Source of the DNA: Deinococcus aerophilus
Lineage (GTDB): Bacteria; Deinococcota; Deinococci; Deinococcales; Deinococcaceae
Direction: 5' to 3'
Length of the DNA: 64,000 bases
NCBI RefSeq assembly: GCF_014647075.1
Contig: NZ_BMOM01000005.1
Coordinates: 109,696 to 173,695, forward strand
The position numbers were made by a program, and so were the translations under genes. Shown piece after piece: positions 1 to 14,533 of the stretch. The notes beneath the pieces were generated by a model, which was not told the DNA's origin, searched no databases, and saw only the letters and a program-made list of their open reading frames with translations. The stretch's first letter is position 1. Every line of letters begins with the position of its first letter.

Positions 1-87
1 GGCTGCGAAGTCGCCGCTAAAGTAATCGAGCCTTCTGAGACGCGCCCCATGCGGAGCGCCGCTACCAGCAGAAGGTGCAACACACAA

Positions 88-176
<89 letters not shown>

Positions 177-191
177 CACAGAAGCACAAGA

Positions 192-251
192 CAGAAAAGC
201 CCCCGCAGCAATGCCGAGGCTTTTCTGCTGTTCTTTAGTCTGTTGTTTTTT
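192..251 (+). terminator. Intrinsic terminator after tRNA-Leu
   Basis: CAGAAAAGCC (192-201) pairs perfectly with GGCTTTTCTG (218-227) around a 16-base loop. A T-rich stretch follows and ends in a run of T at 245-251. It most likely ends the tRNA-Leu transcript. Confidence 0.75.
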
Positions 252-310
252 AGGAACGCCTGCCCCCTCCCGGCATCCGTCCCCCCACCCCCGCGCTACC
301 CTGAACGGCC

Positions 311-994
311 ATGACCGCCTCCTCTCCCCCCCCGCAGGAATTCCCGACCTACCGCACGGCGGAGTTTCTGCCGTCCTTCCTGCTGGGCTGGGGCCTGGGT
401 GCGCTGCTGACCTTCGTGGTGCGCGCGCTGGCCGACGCTCTGCTGACCACCCCCTGCGAGGGCCGCACGGTGCTGGCCCTGATCGTGCCGCTGCTGCTGG
501 GGCCGGGCGGGCTGGCTTTCACGGCGGCCAACTGGCGGCGGGCCCGCCGGGCGGCGCTGGGGCTGGGGCTGGTGGTGGCCTCGCTGCTGCCCGCGCTGTA
601 TGTGGGCGCACGCGACATCGGCGACCTGCGCCGCGAGGGCTGCGCGGGCGGGTACATCGTGCTGGCTCCGGCGGGCGGCGACTCGGTATCCAGCGTGGGG
701 CTGGCGGTGGGCACCTCGCGTGAATTCACCGGACGTATCGGCGGCTTTACCCCACAGGACTACCCCGGCGAATTCCAGTTGCGCGGACAGGGCAGCGCGC
801 CCGGCGTGGTCGTGACCCTGCCGAAAACAACGGTCCGGGCCGGGGAGGTCTTTCCGCTCACCATCACCGTGCAGCCCGGTGCCGGCGTGAACACCTACAC
901 CGCCGCCGTGCAGGCCACGACCACCCAGGGAGACCGCAGCGTGAGCGCCGACGGCACGCTGGAGGTCAATGTGCGGCCCGCCGAGGTGAAGTAG
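311..994 (+). CDS. Hypothetical membrane protein with C-terminal beta-sandwich-like domain
   Basis: The 227-residue protein has three hydrophobic segments in roughly residues 14-105, separated by short loops. A soluble domain of about 110 residues follows, rich in V, T and G, with alternating beta-strand character resembling an Ig or CARDB-like fold (for example near 'FPLTITVQPGAGV'). The topology suggests the C-terminal domain lies outside the membrane. I do not recognise the family and assign no function. The box TACCCT (297-302) lies eight bases before the ATG and no Shine-Dalgarno is present, which fits a leaderless mRNA and supports this start. Confidence 0.8.
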   Translation: MTASSPPPQEFPTYRTAEFLPSFLLGWGLGALLTFVVRALADALLTTPCEGRTVLALIVPLLLGPGGLAFTAANWRRARRAALGLGLVVASLLPALYVGARDIGDLRREGCAGGYIVLAPAGGDSVSSVGLAVGTSREFTGRIGGFTPQDYPGEFQLRGQGSAPGVVVTLPKTTVRAGEVFPLTITVQPGAGVNTYTAAVQATTTQGDRSVSADGTLEVNVRPAEVK

Positions 995-1064
995 CCTACA
1001 CCCCGCCCGTCAGCTCCCTGCGCCTGCCTCTGCCCCGTGGCGCACAGGTGCTACGGTAAGCCGC

Positions 1065-1718
1065 GTGAACGTGACCGAGGTCTCCAGCATCGCGCTGCAA
1101 ACTTTTCTGACCATGCTGGTGGTCATGGACCCCATCGGCCTCGCGCCCATCTTCATCGGGCTGGCCGGCAACCGGCCCAGTTTCGAGCGGCGCAAGGTGG
1201 CCCTCAAGGCCGCGCTGGTGGCCGGGGGCATCATCCTGGTGTTCGGGCTGGTGGGCCGGGCGCTGCTCGAACACCTGGGCATCAGCCTCAGCGCCTTCCG
1301 GGTCGCGGGCGGCATCCTGCTGTTTCTCATCGCGCTGGACATGGTATTTGCGCGGCCCAGCGGCAGCAAGGAAACCCCCGAGGAGGAGCAGGAGGCCCAT
1401 GAACGCCAAGACATCAGCGTGTTTCCGCTGGCGATTCCGCTGATCGCCGGTCCCGGCACGCTGGCGTCCATCATGATCCAGGCCAACACCGCGCACGGCA
1501 GTCCGCTGCTGCTGACGGTGGTTTTTCTGGTCACGGGCTTCGTGCTGCTGCTGTGCTACCTCGCCCTGCGGCTGAGCGGCCAGATTGCCCGCGTGATCGG
1601 CGTGACCGGCGTGCATGTGGTCACGCGGGTGCTGGGGGTGCTGCTGGGCGCCCTGGCGGTGCAGTACGTGGCCGACGGCGTACTGGAACTGTTCCGGGGT
1701 GGAATGCGTACAGGCTGA
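1065..1718 (+). CDS. marC: MarC family (UPF0056) integral membrane protein
   Basis: The 217-residue protein has about six transmembrane helices, the usual size for MarC. Family-typical stretches are 'VVMDPIGLAPIF' near the N terminus and 'PLAIPLIAGPGTLAS' after a charged cytoplasmic loop (about residues 100-120). MarC proteins were once linked to multiple antibiotic resistance, but that link was withdrawn and their transport substrate is unsettled, so only the family is firm. The start is GTG at 1065: TACGGT (1052-1057) lies exactly seven bases upstream and no ribosome site is visible, so the mRNA is probably leaderless. Confidence 0.9.
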   Translation: MNVTEVSSIALQTFLTMLVVMDPIGLAPIFIGLAGNRPSFERRKVALKAALVAGGIILVFGLVGRALLEHLGISLSAFRVAGGILLFLIALDMVFARPSGSKETPEEEQEAHERQDISVFPLAIPLIAGPGTLASIMIQANTAHGSPLLLTVVFLVTGFVLLLCYLALRLSGQIARVIGVTGVHVVTRVLGVLLGALAVQYVADGVLELFRGGMRTG

Positions 1719-1834
1719 GGAAAAATGCGGACGCGGCTTACCCTGCCTACACCAGTACAGTGACGCCCCTCCCGGCTGCCCATAAGCGTCCAGGCACAAC
1801 ATTTCGCTGACCCACGCGCCGTAGAATGCGGGGC

Positions 1835-2410
1835 ATGACAATCAAGGGCGTGAGGGGGGAAGAGGACGGACAACCAGCTCGTGTGGTTGCGGGACCCCGC
1901 GTGGTGGCAGACCTGAATGCGCCGCGTGTGCTGGTGCTGAACGCATCCTACGAACCGCTGCATGTCACAAGCACCAAGCGGGCCATCACGTTGCTGCAGT
2001 ACGGCGTGGCCGAGGTGCTTGAGGACAGCGGCGACGTAATCCGCTCGCCGAGCACGGTGCTGAGCGTGCCCAGCGTGATCCGGCTGCGCCGCTACATCCG
2101 TCGTCCGCGCGTGCATCCGGTGCCCTTTAACCGCCGCAACGTCCTGCGGCGCGACACCTTTGCCTGCCAGTACTGCGGCTCGGAGGGCGACCTGACCCTC
2201 GACCACGTCATGCCCCGTTCGCGCGGCGGGCGGCACAACTGGGACAACGTGGTGACCGCGTGCCGGGGCTGCAACCAGCGCAAGGGCAACCGCACGCCCG
2301 ATGAGGCCGGCATGCCGCTGCGGGTGCCGCCGCACGCCCCCACCTTCGGCGTCTATGCCCACGGCCAGTTCGCCCACTGGCAGCCGGAATGGGCCCGCTA
2401 CATCCACTGA
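1835..2410 (+). CDS. HNH endonuclease domain protein
   Basis: The 191-residue protein has a conserved N-terminal region ('RVLVLNASYEPLHV') followed by a C-terminal HNH nuclease. The zinc cysteines CQYC and CRGCN bracket the catalytic-type 'LDHVMPRSRGG', with the H-N-H residues in D-H, H-N-W and N-Q-R-K-G-N contexts. Such stand-alone HNH proteins are widespread in Deinococcus-Thermus, Actinobacteria and cyanobacteria; their DNA substrate is generally unknown. An upstream in-frame ATG at 1826 sits inside the box TAGAAT (1822-1827). That box is seven bases before the ATG at 1835, so 1835 is the better start and the transcript is probably leaderless. Confidence 0.9.
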   Translation: MTIKGVRGEEDGQPARVVAGPRVVADLNAPRVLVLNASYEPLHVTSTKRAITLLQYGVAEVLEDSGDVIRSPSTVLSVPSVIRLRRYIRRPRVHPVPFNRRNVLRRDTFACQYCGSEGDLTLDHVMPRSRGGRHNWDNVVTACRGCNQRKGNRTPDEAGMPLRVPPHAPTFGVYAHGQFAHWQPEWARYIH

Positions 2411-2480
2411 GCGTCATTCGCCAAGTACACCGCCCCGGAGCCCTCGCCCGCACCCGGCTCGACCCCCTAAACTACCCGTC

Positions 2481-3032
2481 ATGAACCGAGCCCAGGCCTA
2501 CGCGCTGATGCTGGAACACACGCCCTCGCCGTCGCTGCGGCGGCACATGCTGAATGTGGAGGCCGCCATGCGCTGGTACGCCCGCCACTGGGGCGAGGAC
2601 GAGGAGCAGTACGCCGTGACAGGCCTGCTGCACGACTTCGATTACGAACTGCACCCGCAGGAGCACCCGACCTGGGGCGTGCAGTTTCTGCGTGACCACA
2701 CCGACACCGCGCCCGAGGTGCTGGACGCGATCATGGGGCACGCGGCCTACACCGGCACCCCGCGCACCACCCGGCTCGCGCAGACCCTGTTCGCGGTGGA
2801 TGAACTGACCGGACTGGTGCAGGCGGCGGCCCTGATCCGCCCGGACGGAGACGTGCGGCAGGTGGAACTGAAGAGCCTGAAAAAACGCTTCAGGAACCGG
2901 GCGTTTGCAGCCGGGGTCAACCGCGAGGAGGTCGAGCAGGGCGCGCGTGAGCTGGGCGTGGAGTTAGACGACCACCTGCAGCACGTGCTGAGCGCCCTGC
3001 AGGAGATGTCGCCCGTGGCCGAACCCGCCTGA
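2481..3032 (+). CDS. HD-domain predicted phosphohydrolase
   Basis: The 183-residue protein contains an HD domain. The first metal-binding His is in 'SLRRHMLNVEAAM', the HD doublet in 'GLLHDFDYE', and later metal ligands probably in 'IMGHAAYTG' and 'FAVDELTGLVQA'. Similar small HD proteins are annotated as HDIG or predicted metal-dependent hydrolases acting on nucleotides; the substrate cannot be read from sequence. The open frame extends upstream, but TAAACT (2468-2473) precisely seven bases before the ATG at 2481 marks the start of a likely leaderless mRNA. Confidence 0.88.
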   Translation: MNRAQAYALMLEHTPSPSLRRHMLNVEAAMRWYARHWGEDEEQYAVTGLLHDFDYELHPQEHPTWGVQFLRDHTDTAPEVLDAIMGHAAYTGTPRTTRLAQTLFAVDELTGLVQAAALIRPDGDVRQVELKSLKKRFRNRAFAAGVNREEVEQGARELGVELDDHLQHVLSALQEMSPVAEPA

Positions 3033-3079
3033 CCCCGCTTCGGGCTGGCTGGCCCCGTGTGGGCCGCGCCGGAGCCCGG

Positions 3080-3526
3080 TTACAGCCGGGGCGGAAAGCG
3101 CACGAAGGTCAGCCAGAAGTCCTCGAAGGCGCGGATGGCGCTCAGGAAATTCTCGAAGCCCACCGGCTTGACCACGTAGCCGCTGGCGTGGCGCTGGTAG
3201 GACAGCCGCACGTCGTCCTCGGCCTGGCTGGTGGTCAGCATCAGCACCGGAATGCTGCTCAGGTCCGCGTCGGCCTTGATCTCCTCCAGAACCTCCAGTC
3301 CGTTCTTGCGCGGCATGTTGATGTCCATCAGGATCAGGTCCGGGCGCGGCGCGGCGGCGTGCTCGGCCTCGCGGCGCAGGAACCTCAGCGCCTCCACCCC
3401 GTCGCGGGCCACATGCAGGCGGTTGGGCACGCGCGCGTCCTCAAAGGCCTCCAGGGTCAGCAGGATATCGGGTTCGTTGTCCTCCACAAGGAGGATCTCG
3501 ATCTGGCGGGCAGGGGCCTGGGTCAT
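3080..3526 (-). CDS. Single-domain response regulator (Rcp1-like receiver)
   Basis: The 148-residue receiver domain has no output domain. Visible features are the acidic pair in 'LLVEDNEPD', the phospho-acceptor Asp68 in 'LILMDINMPRKNG', 'LMLTTS' and the conserved Lys in 'VVKPVG'. It resembles the CheY-like regulators that accompany phytochrome-type kinases. Its ATG overlaps the stop of the upstream histidine kinase (ATGA at 3523-3526), so the two are co-translated and probably form a cognate pair. With no DNA-binding domain it must act through protein interaction or phosphorelay. Confidence 0.92.
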   Translation of the reverse strand: MTQAPARQIEILLVEDNEPDILLTLEAFEDARVPNRLHVARDGVEALRFLRREAEHAAAPRPDLILMDINMPRKNGLEVLEEIKADADLSSIPVLMLTTSQAEDDVRLSYQRHASGYVVKPVGFENFLSAIRAFEDFWLTFVRFPPRL

Positions 3527-5862
3527 GGTTGGAGGGGGGTCATGGTCGGGGAGGGGGCAGGGCTGGGGGACACCGCGGGCAGGGTGAGATGAAAGGTGCT
3601 GCCCTGTCCGGGCGCAGACTCCAGCCACAGCCGTCCGCCATGATGCTCCACGATCTTACGGCAGATCGCCAGGCCCATGCCGTTACCGGCATAGTCCTCG
3701 CGGCGGTGCAGCCGCTGAAAGATGTCGAAGATCCGTTCCTGATACTCCGGCGCGATGCCGATGCCGCTGTCCTGGACGGTGACGTGAATCCACGGTCCTT
3801 CCTGGCGTGACGCGACGTACACGCGCGCGGGCTGGCCCGGCAGCGTGAATTTCAGGCCGTTGCTGACCAGATTGGTGAGCAGCGGCGCGAGCAGCGGCGC
3901 GTGGCCCAGCACCCGGTGCGGGGTCTCCCAGGTCAGCTGCCCATCGCCCGCCGCACGCGCGGCCTGCACATTCTGCGCGGCCAGCCGCATCACGTCGTCG
4001 AGGGCCACCGGCACCGGCAGGGTCTCGCCCCGGCCCACCCGTGAGAAGTCCAGCAGGTCCTGAATCAGGCTGCGCATGCGGCCCACCGCGTCCTGCATGA
4101 ACGACAGGTAGCGGTCGGCACGCTCGTCGAGCTGCCCGCCGTAACGCCGCTCAAGCAGTTCGGCGTAGCTGCCCAGGGTCCGCAGCGGCTCCTGCAGGTC
4201 GTGCGAGGCGACATAGGCAAACTGCTCCAGGTCGGTATTGCTGCGCTCGAGTTCCTCGATGGCTTCCTCGAGCCGGGTCTGGGCGCGCAGGCGCTCGGTG
4301 ATGTCCTGCACCATCAGCACCGCGCCGCTGACCTCTCCTGACACCGAGAACATCGGCGTGACCACGCTGGACACGTCCACCGCATGGCCCTGCGCGTGCC
4401 ACAGCACGTCGTGGTCTATGCGGCGGGTCTGGCCGTCGCGCAGGGTCTGGTGGATGGGGCACTCCTCTTTTGGGTAAGGGGTGCCGTCGGCGTGGCTGTG
4501 GTGAATCAGGTCGTGCTGCTGACTGCCGATCAGGCGCTCGACGCTGTAGCCGAGCATGCGCGCCGCCGCCGGGTTGGCGAAGGTGCTGCGGCCCGCCGCG
4601 TCCAGTCCGAAGACTCCCTCGCCGGCGGCGGTCAGCAGCAGCGTGGAAAAGCGCGTGACCTCGGCGAGTTCCTGGGTCCTGGCCGTGACCCGGCCCTCCA
4701 GCTCGGCGTTCAGTGCCCGCAGCGCCTCCTCGGCCTCACGCACGGCGCTGATGTCGGTCTGGGTGCCGATCCACTCACGCACGCTGCCGTCCCCGTTAAG
4801 AACCGGCACCGCCCGCACCTGCATGGGCACGTACTGTCCGTCGGCGCGGCGCAGACGGTGTTCGGACTGATAGGGCCGCAGGGTCTGCACGGCCTCCAGC
4901 CAGCCGCCCACCGAGCGCTCGCGGTCGTCGGGGTGCAGGGCCTGTCCGCCCCCCCCGCCATCCAGGTAGTCGTCGGGGCCCTGGCCGGTAAACGCCTCCC
5001 AGCCCGGTTGCGGGCCGTTGAAGACCCCCTGGGCATCGGTGGTGAACACGATCTGTGCAGTGGCCTCGACCAGCGAACGGAAGCGCTGCTCGCTGCGGCG
5101 CATCTCATCTTCAATTCTGCGCTGGGCCGTGACGTCCACAAAGACGGTCGTGACCTGTTCGGGTGTCCGGCTGCCCGGAGCGCGGCGTGGAATGGCGCTG
5201 ACCAACAGCCAGCGCCAGTCCTGCTCGCCCGGGTGGTAGACCCCCATCGGCACTTCCAGCAGGGGCTGCCCGCTGCGCAGCGCCTGAACGGACGGATGCG
5301 TCTCGCTGGGAAAGGGCCGGCCGTCCGGATGTATGGTCCGCCAGCACGGATCGAGCACGTCGCGTCCGGTCAACTGTTCGGGGCTCAGGCCCAGGATGGT
5401 GGACGCGGCCGCGTTGGCGTGCTGGACGGCGCTGTCTGCTCCCTGCACGGTCATGCCCAGCCCCAGGCTGTCCATGAGTTCCAGCGCCACCTCCAGCGGA
5501 TCATGGGCCTCGCGCAGATGAAGCAGGGCCGCGCCCGGCCCCGACGGCGTGATGGTCGCCAGCGCCGGGGCCACCGTGTCCACCATCTGGATGGACAGGC
5601 GTGAGCCCGCTCCCTCAAAGGCGCGGGCCAGCGCGTCGCGCAGCTGCTGCGCCGTGCCCGGCACGAACAGGGCGGCCCAGTTGTGGGCCGCGTCGGCCTC
5701 TCCCTGCGAGACGCTTTCCAGGCGTTCACGCGCGGCGGCGTTCAGGGCAAAACGGCCGCTGGCCCACACCACCACAGTCGGGTCGGGCAGGGCGGCGAGC
5801 AGGGCGGCGGCCTCCACACCCGCAAAGGGCGCGGCGTCAGACACGTCGATCAGGGACTTCAA
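3523..5862 (-). CDS. Soluble multi-PAS sensor histidine kinase
   Basis: About 780 residues with no transmembrane segment, so it is a cytoplasmic sensor. A poorly conserved N-terminal region is followed by three recognisable PAS domains, a short coiled stretch, and a phytochrome-like HisKA with the phospho-His in 'VASHDLQEPLRTL'. The HATPase domain has the N box 'LVSNGLKFT', G1 'DSGIGI' and G2 'GNGMGLAI'. The 3' end is coupled to the receiver gene by a 4-base overlap. The start is uncertain: the open frame reaches a TTG at 5937 inside the upstream regulator gene, while TTG 5862 and GTG 5844 avoid the overlap, and none has a clear ribosome site. The PAS ligand is unknown. Confidence 0.88.
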   Translation of the reverse strand: MKSLIDVSDAAPFAGVEAAALLAALPDPTVVVWASGRFALNAAARERLESVSQGEADAAHNWAALFVPGTAQQLRDALARAFEGAGSRLSIQMVDTVAPALATITPSGPGAALLHLREAHDPLEVALELMDSLGLGMTVQGADSAVQHANAAASTILGLSPEQLTGRDVLDPCWRTIHPDGRPFPSETHPSVQALRSGQPLLEVPMGVYHPGEQDWRWLLVSAIPRRAPGSRTPEQVTTVFVDVTAQRRIEDEMRRSEQRFRSLVEATAQIVFTTDAQGVFNGPQPGWEAFTGQGPDDYLDGGGGGQALHPDDRERSVGGWLEAVQTLRPYQSEHRLRRADGQYVPMQVRAVPVLNGDGSVREWIGTQTDISAVREAEEALRALNAELEGRVTARTQELAEVTRFSTLLLTAAGEGVFGLDAAGRSTFANPAAARMLGYSVERLIGSQQHDLIHHSHADGTPYPKEECPIHQTLRDGQTRRIDHDVLWHAQGHAVDVSSVVTPMFSVSGEVSGAVLMVQDITERLRAQTRLEEAIEELERSNTDLEQFAYVASHDLQEPLRTLGSYAELLERRYGGQLDERADRYLSFMQDAVGRMRSLIQDLLDFSRVGRGETLPVPVALDDVMRLAAQNVQAARAAGDGQLTWETPHRVLGHAPLLAPLLTNLVSNGLKFTLPGQPARVYVASRQEGPWIHVTVQDSGIGIAPEYQERIFDIFQRLHRREDYAGNGMGLAICRKIVEHHGGRLWLESAPGQGSTFHLTLPAVSPSPAPSPTMTPLQP

Positions 5863-5878
5863 GGGAACTGAGGAGCGT

Positions 5879-6544
<666 letters not shown>

Positions 6545-6916
6545 CGTTTCATGATACGCCTTCATGAAGGCTGCGGGCGCGTCGTCCGGGTGTGCAGCGC
6601 GTCGGCGCTGCCGTGGGAAGGCCCGCACCTCGCCCCTCCCCCACCGGACAGGGGGTGGGCTGCGCTGGAAATTCAGCCCCCCTGTCGTGCTAGCCTGGGC
6701 AGACCGCGTCACGGGTCTGGCCCCTTATCGGGCTGGTCACGGGCGACACAATCGCCAGCAGTTCAGCACGTCCACCTGACTGAGACTGCCTCCAGGCCGC
6801 ATCCGCTGGGCCACCGCCGCATTCAAGTCACGCCTGGCCTCAAGTCCTTCTCTGCGATTTTGCGACATCTGCATCATCTGGTCCCGACCGCACAGGCCAC
6901 GCTCCGGAGTTCCCAA
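6545..6916. other. Divergent intergenic region between the OmpR regulator and rnj
   Basis: About 370 bases hold no convincing gene. The left edge contains the TATCAT promoter box for the regulator. A CCCACC/GGTGGG hairpin sits near 6639-6658, and a lone TAGCCT near 6690 could be a -10 box for rnj, which would give a leader of more than 200 bases. The right edge carries GGAG (6905-6908), the ribosome site of rnj. I found no known riboswitch motif. Confidence 0.5.
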
Positions 6917-8578
<1,662 letters not shown>

Positions 8579-8593
8579 GCACAGACTTTTGCG

Positions 8594-8632
8594 GGCGGGC
8601 AGACGGCGCAGGCCGTTCCTGCCCGCCTTTTT
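8594..8632 (+). terminator. Intrinsic terminator of rnj
   Basis: GGCGGGCAG (8594-8602) pairs with CTGCCCGCC (8619-8627), with an inner ACGGC/GCCGT extension, and is followed directly by TTTTT (8628-8632). This is a textbook rho-independent terminator. Confidence 0.9.
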
Positions 8633-8713
8633 GCGGGTCTGAGGCGGCGCGCCCGCACCCGGGCACCGGCCCGTTTTTCCCCATACCGACACTTTCCTTT
8701 TCTCGGGCCGCCC

Positions 8714-8719
8714 TATAAT
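8714..8719 (+). promoter_or_regulatory. Consensus -10 box of clpP, leaderless
   Basis: A perfect TATAAT lies seven bases before the clpP ATG at 8727, so transcription should start at or next to the start codon. No good -35 hexamer is seen 17 bases upstream, where the sequence is ACTTTC. Confidence 0.8.
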
Positions 8720-8726
8720 CGCGCGC

Positions 8727-10540
<1,814 letters not shown>

Positions 10541-10590
10541 AAGGCAACGAAGCTTACAGCATCCCCGCCGGGGGGTCCCTAGAATCCTGG

Positions 10591-10614
10591 GACACCTTGC
10601 GGGGGTGTCTTCTT
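10591..10614 (+). terminator. Probable terminator or attenuator between clpX and lon
   Basis: GACACC (10591-10596) pairs with GGTGTC (10604-10609), followed by a short TTCTT. The 6-bp stem and broken T tract suggest partial termination before lon. Confidence 0.5.
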
Positions 10615-10681
10615 GCATTCTTCCCGCGTTAAAGTGGTCTATTCACCCGCTGCCCACAAAGCGCGGTTCTAAGGAGTCAGC

Positions 10682-13117
<2,436 letters not shown>

Positions 13118-13151
13118 GGGACCGGGAGCCTGGGCTCCCCCTCCCTCACGG

Positions 13152-13186
13152 TAAAAGCGCTCCCGCCATTCACAGGCGGGAGCGCT
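13152..13186. terminator. Bidirectional terminator between lon and pilT
   Basis: AGCGCTCCCGCC (13156-13167) pairs perfectly with GGCGGGAGCGCT (13175-13186) across a 7-base loop. AAAA at 13152-13155 gives a U tract for minus-strand transcripts. It separates the convergent lon and pil operons. Confidence 0.8.
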
Positions 13187-13216
13187 CTACTCGGTGGTGT
13201 CTGGGGGCCGCTGGGC

Positions 13217-14461
13217 TCAGCGCCGGCCCCGGCCATACGCCCCGGTTTCCGAGGTGCTGCCCGGCGAGGCCGTGCGGCCCGCGTCGCTGCCCCAGGTCGT
13301 GCTGGTGGCCGAGGGAGAGGAGGCGGACGGGCTGGCCGGTATGGCCGCGCCGTAACCGCCCTGCGGCGCCCCCCCCGACTTGGCTCCCCCGGCGTCATTG
13401 GCCAGGCGCGCGAACTCCTTGGGATCGACCGCGCGGGTCGCGCCGACGTCAAAGCTGATGATGCGCCGGCGATACAGGTTGGCCAGGAACGCGTCCATGG
13501 TGATCATGCCCTCGCGCAGGCCGGTCTGCATGACGCTGGTGATCTGGTAGGTCTTGCCCTCGCGGATCAGGGCGCGCACGGCAGAATTGGCCATCAGCAG
13601 CTCATAGGCCAGGATGCGGCCCTGGCCGTCCAGCCGCGGCAGCAGCTGCTGGGTCATCACGGCCACGAGGTTGTTGGCAAGCTGCACCCGGATCTGCTCC
13701 TGCTGCTCCTCGGGAAACACGTCCACGATGCGGTCAATGGACTCGGGTGCGGAGTTGGTGTGCAGCGTACCCATCACCAGGTGTCCGGTCTCGGCAGCGG
13801 TCACGGCGGCCTTGATGGTCTCGTAGTCGCGCATCTCACCCACCAGAATCACGTCGGGGGCCTGACGCAGCACCGCGCGCAGGGCGTCGTTGAAGCTCAG
13901 GGTATCCGAGCCGATCTCGCGCTGGTTGATGATGCTCTGCTTGTGCACATGCATGAACTCGATGGGGTCCTCGATGGTCATGATGTGCATTTTCTTGGTC
14001 GAGTTGATGTAGTCGAGCATGGCCGCCAGCGTGGTGCTCTTGCCCGAGCCGGTGGGACCGGTGACCAGAATCAGTCCGCGCGGGGCGTTGGCGATATCGA
14101 CCACGTTCTGCGGCAGCCCCATCTCCTCGGCGCTCTTGATCTTGGTGGGAATCAGACGCATCACGCCGCCCACGTTGCCGCGCTGCATAAAGGCGTTCAC
14201 GCGAAAGCGTGCCTTCTCGCCCAGCGCGAAGCTGAAGTCGAGTTCGCGGCGTTCCTCGAAGGTGCGCTGCTGTTTCTCGTTCATCATGGAGTACATCAGC
14301 TTGCGGGTCTCGGTGGATACCAGCGAGGGAAAGCCCTGCGAGCCATACACGCCCGAGAGCTTGAACTGCGGCGGCAGGCCCACGGTCAGGATCACGTCGG
14401 ACGCTCCCTTCTCGGCGGCGATGCGCAGGATGTCGGTGATGTCGGCGGGGGGCTGGGTCAT
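13217..14461 (-). CDS. pilT: Type IV pilus retraction ATPase PilT
   Basis: The 414-residue secretion ATPase powers pilus retraction for twitching and DNA uptake. Visible motifs are Walker A 'GPTGSGKST' (about 135-143), the Asp box 'TIEDPIEF', Walker B 'ILVGEMRD' and the His box 'HLVMGTLHTN'; 'LREGMITMD' matches the PilT-type AIRNLIRE region only loosely. The last 60 residues are a low-complexity tail rich in G, A and S that standard PilT lacks. AGAGGT lies just before the ATG. The gene follows pilB in the same direction, so both motors are probably co-transcribed. Confidence 0.95.
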   Translation of the reverse strand: MTQPPADITDILRIAAEKGASDVILTVGLPPQFKLSGVYGSQGFPSLVSTETRKLMYSMMNEKQQRTFEERRELDFSFALGEKARFRVNAFMQRGNVGGVMRLIPTKIKSAEEMGLPQNVVDIANAPRGLILVTGPTGSGKSTTLAAMLDYINSTKKMHIMTIEDPIEFMHVHKQSIINQREIGSDTLSFNDALRAVLRQAPDVILVGEMRDYETIKAAVTAAETGHLVMGTLHTNSAPESIDRIVDVFPEEQQEQIRVQLANNLVAVMTQQLLPRLDGQGRILAYELLMANSAVRALIREGKTYQITSVMQTGLREGMITMDAFLANLYRRRIISFDVGATRAVDPKEFARLANDAGGAKSGGAPQGGYGAAIPASPSASSPSATSTTWGSDAGRTASPGSTSETGAYGRGRR

Positions 14462-14533
14462 GGTTTACCTCTGAAGCGGTGAAGGAAGTCGGTGTGGAGT
14501 GCGGCCCTGTGCGGCGTGGCCGTGGTGGTCTGG

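Noticed and set aside
1826..1834. ATG 1826 as start of the HNH endonuclease
   Set aside because: The codon lies inside the TAGAAT box that fits a leaderless start at 1835.
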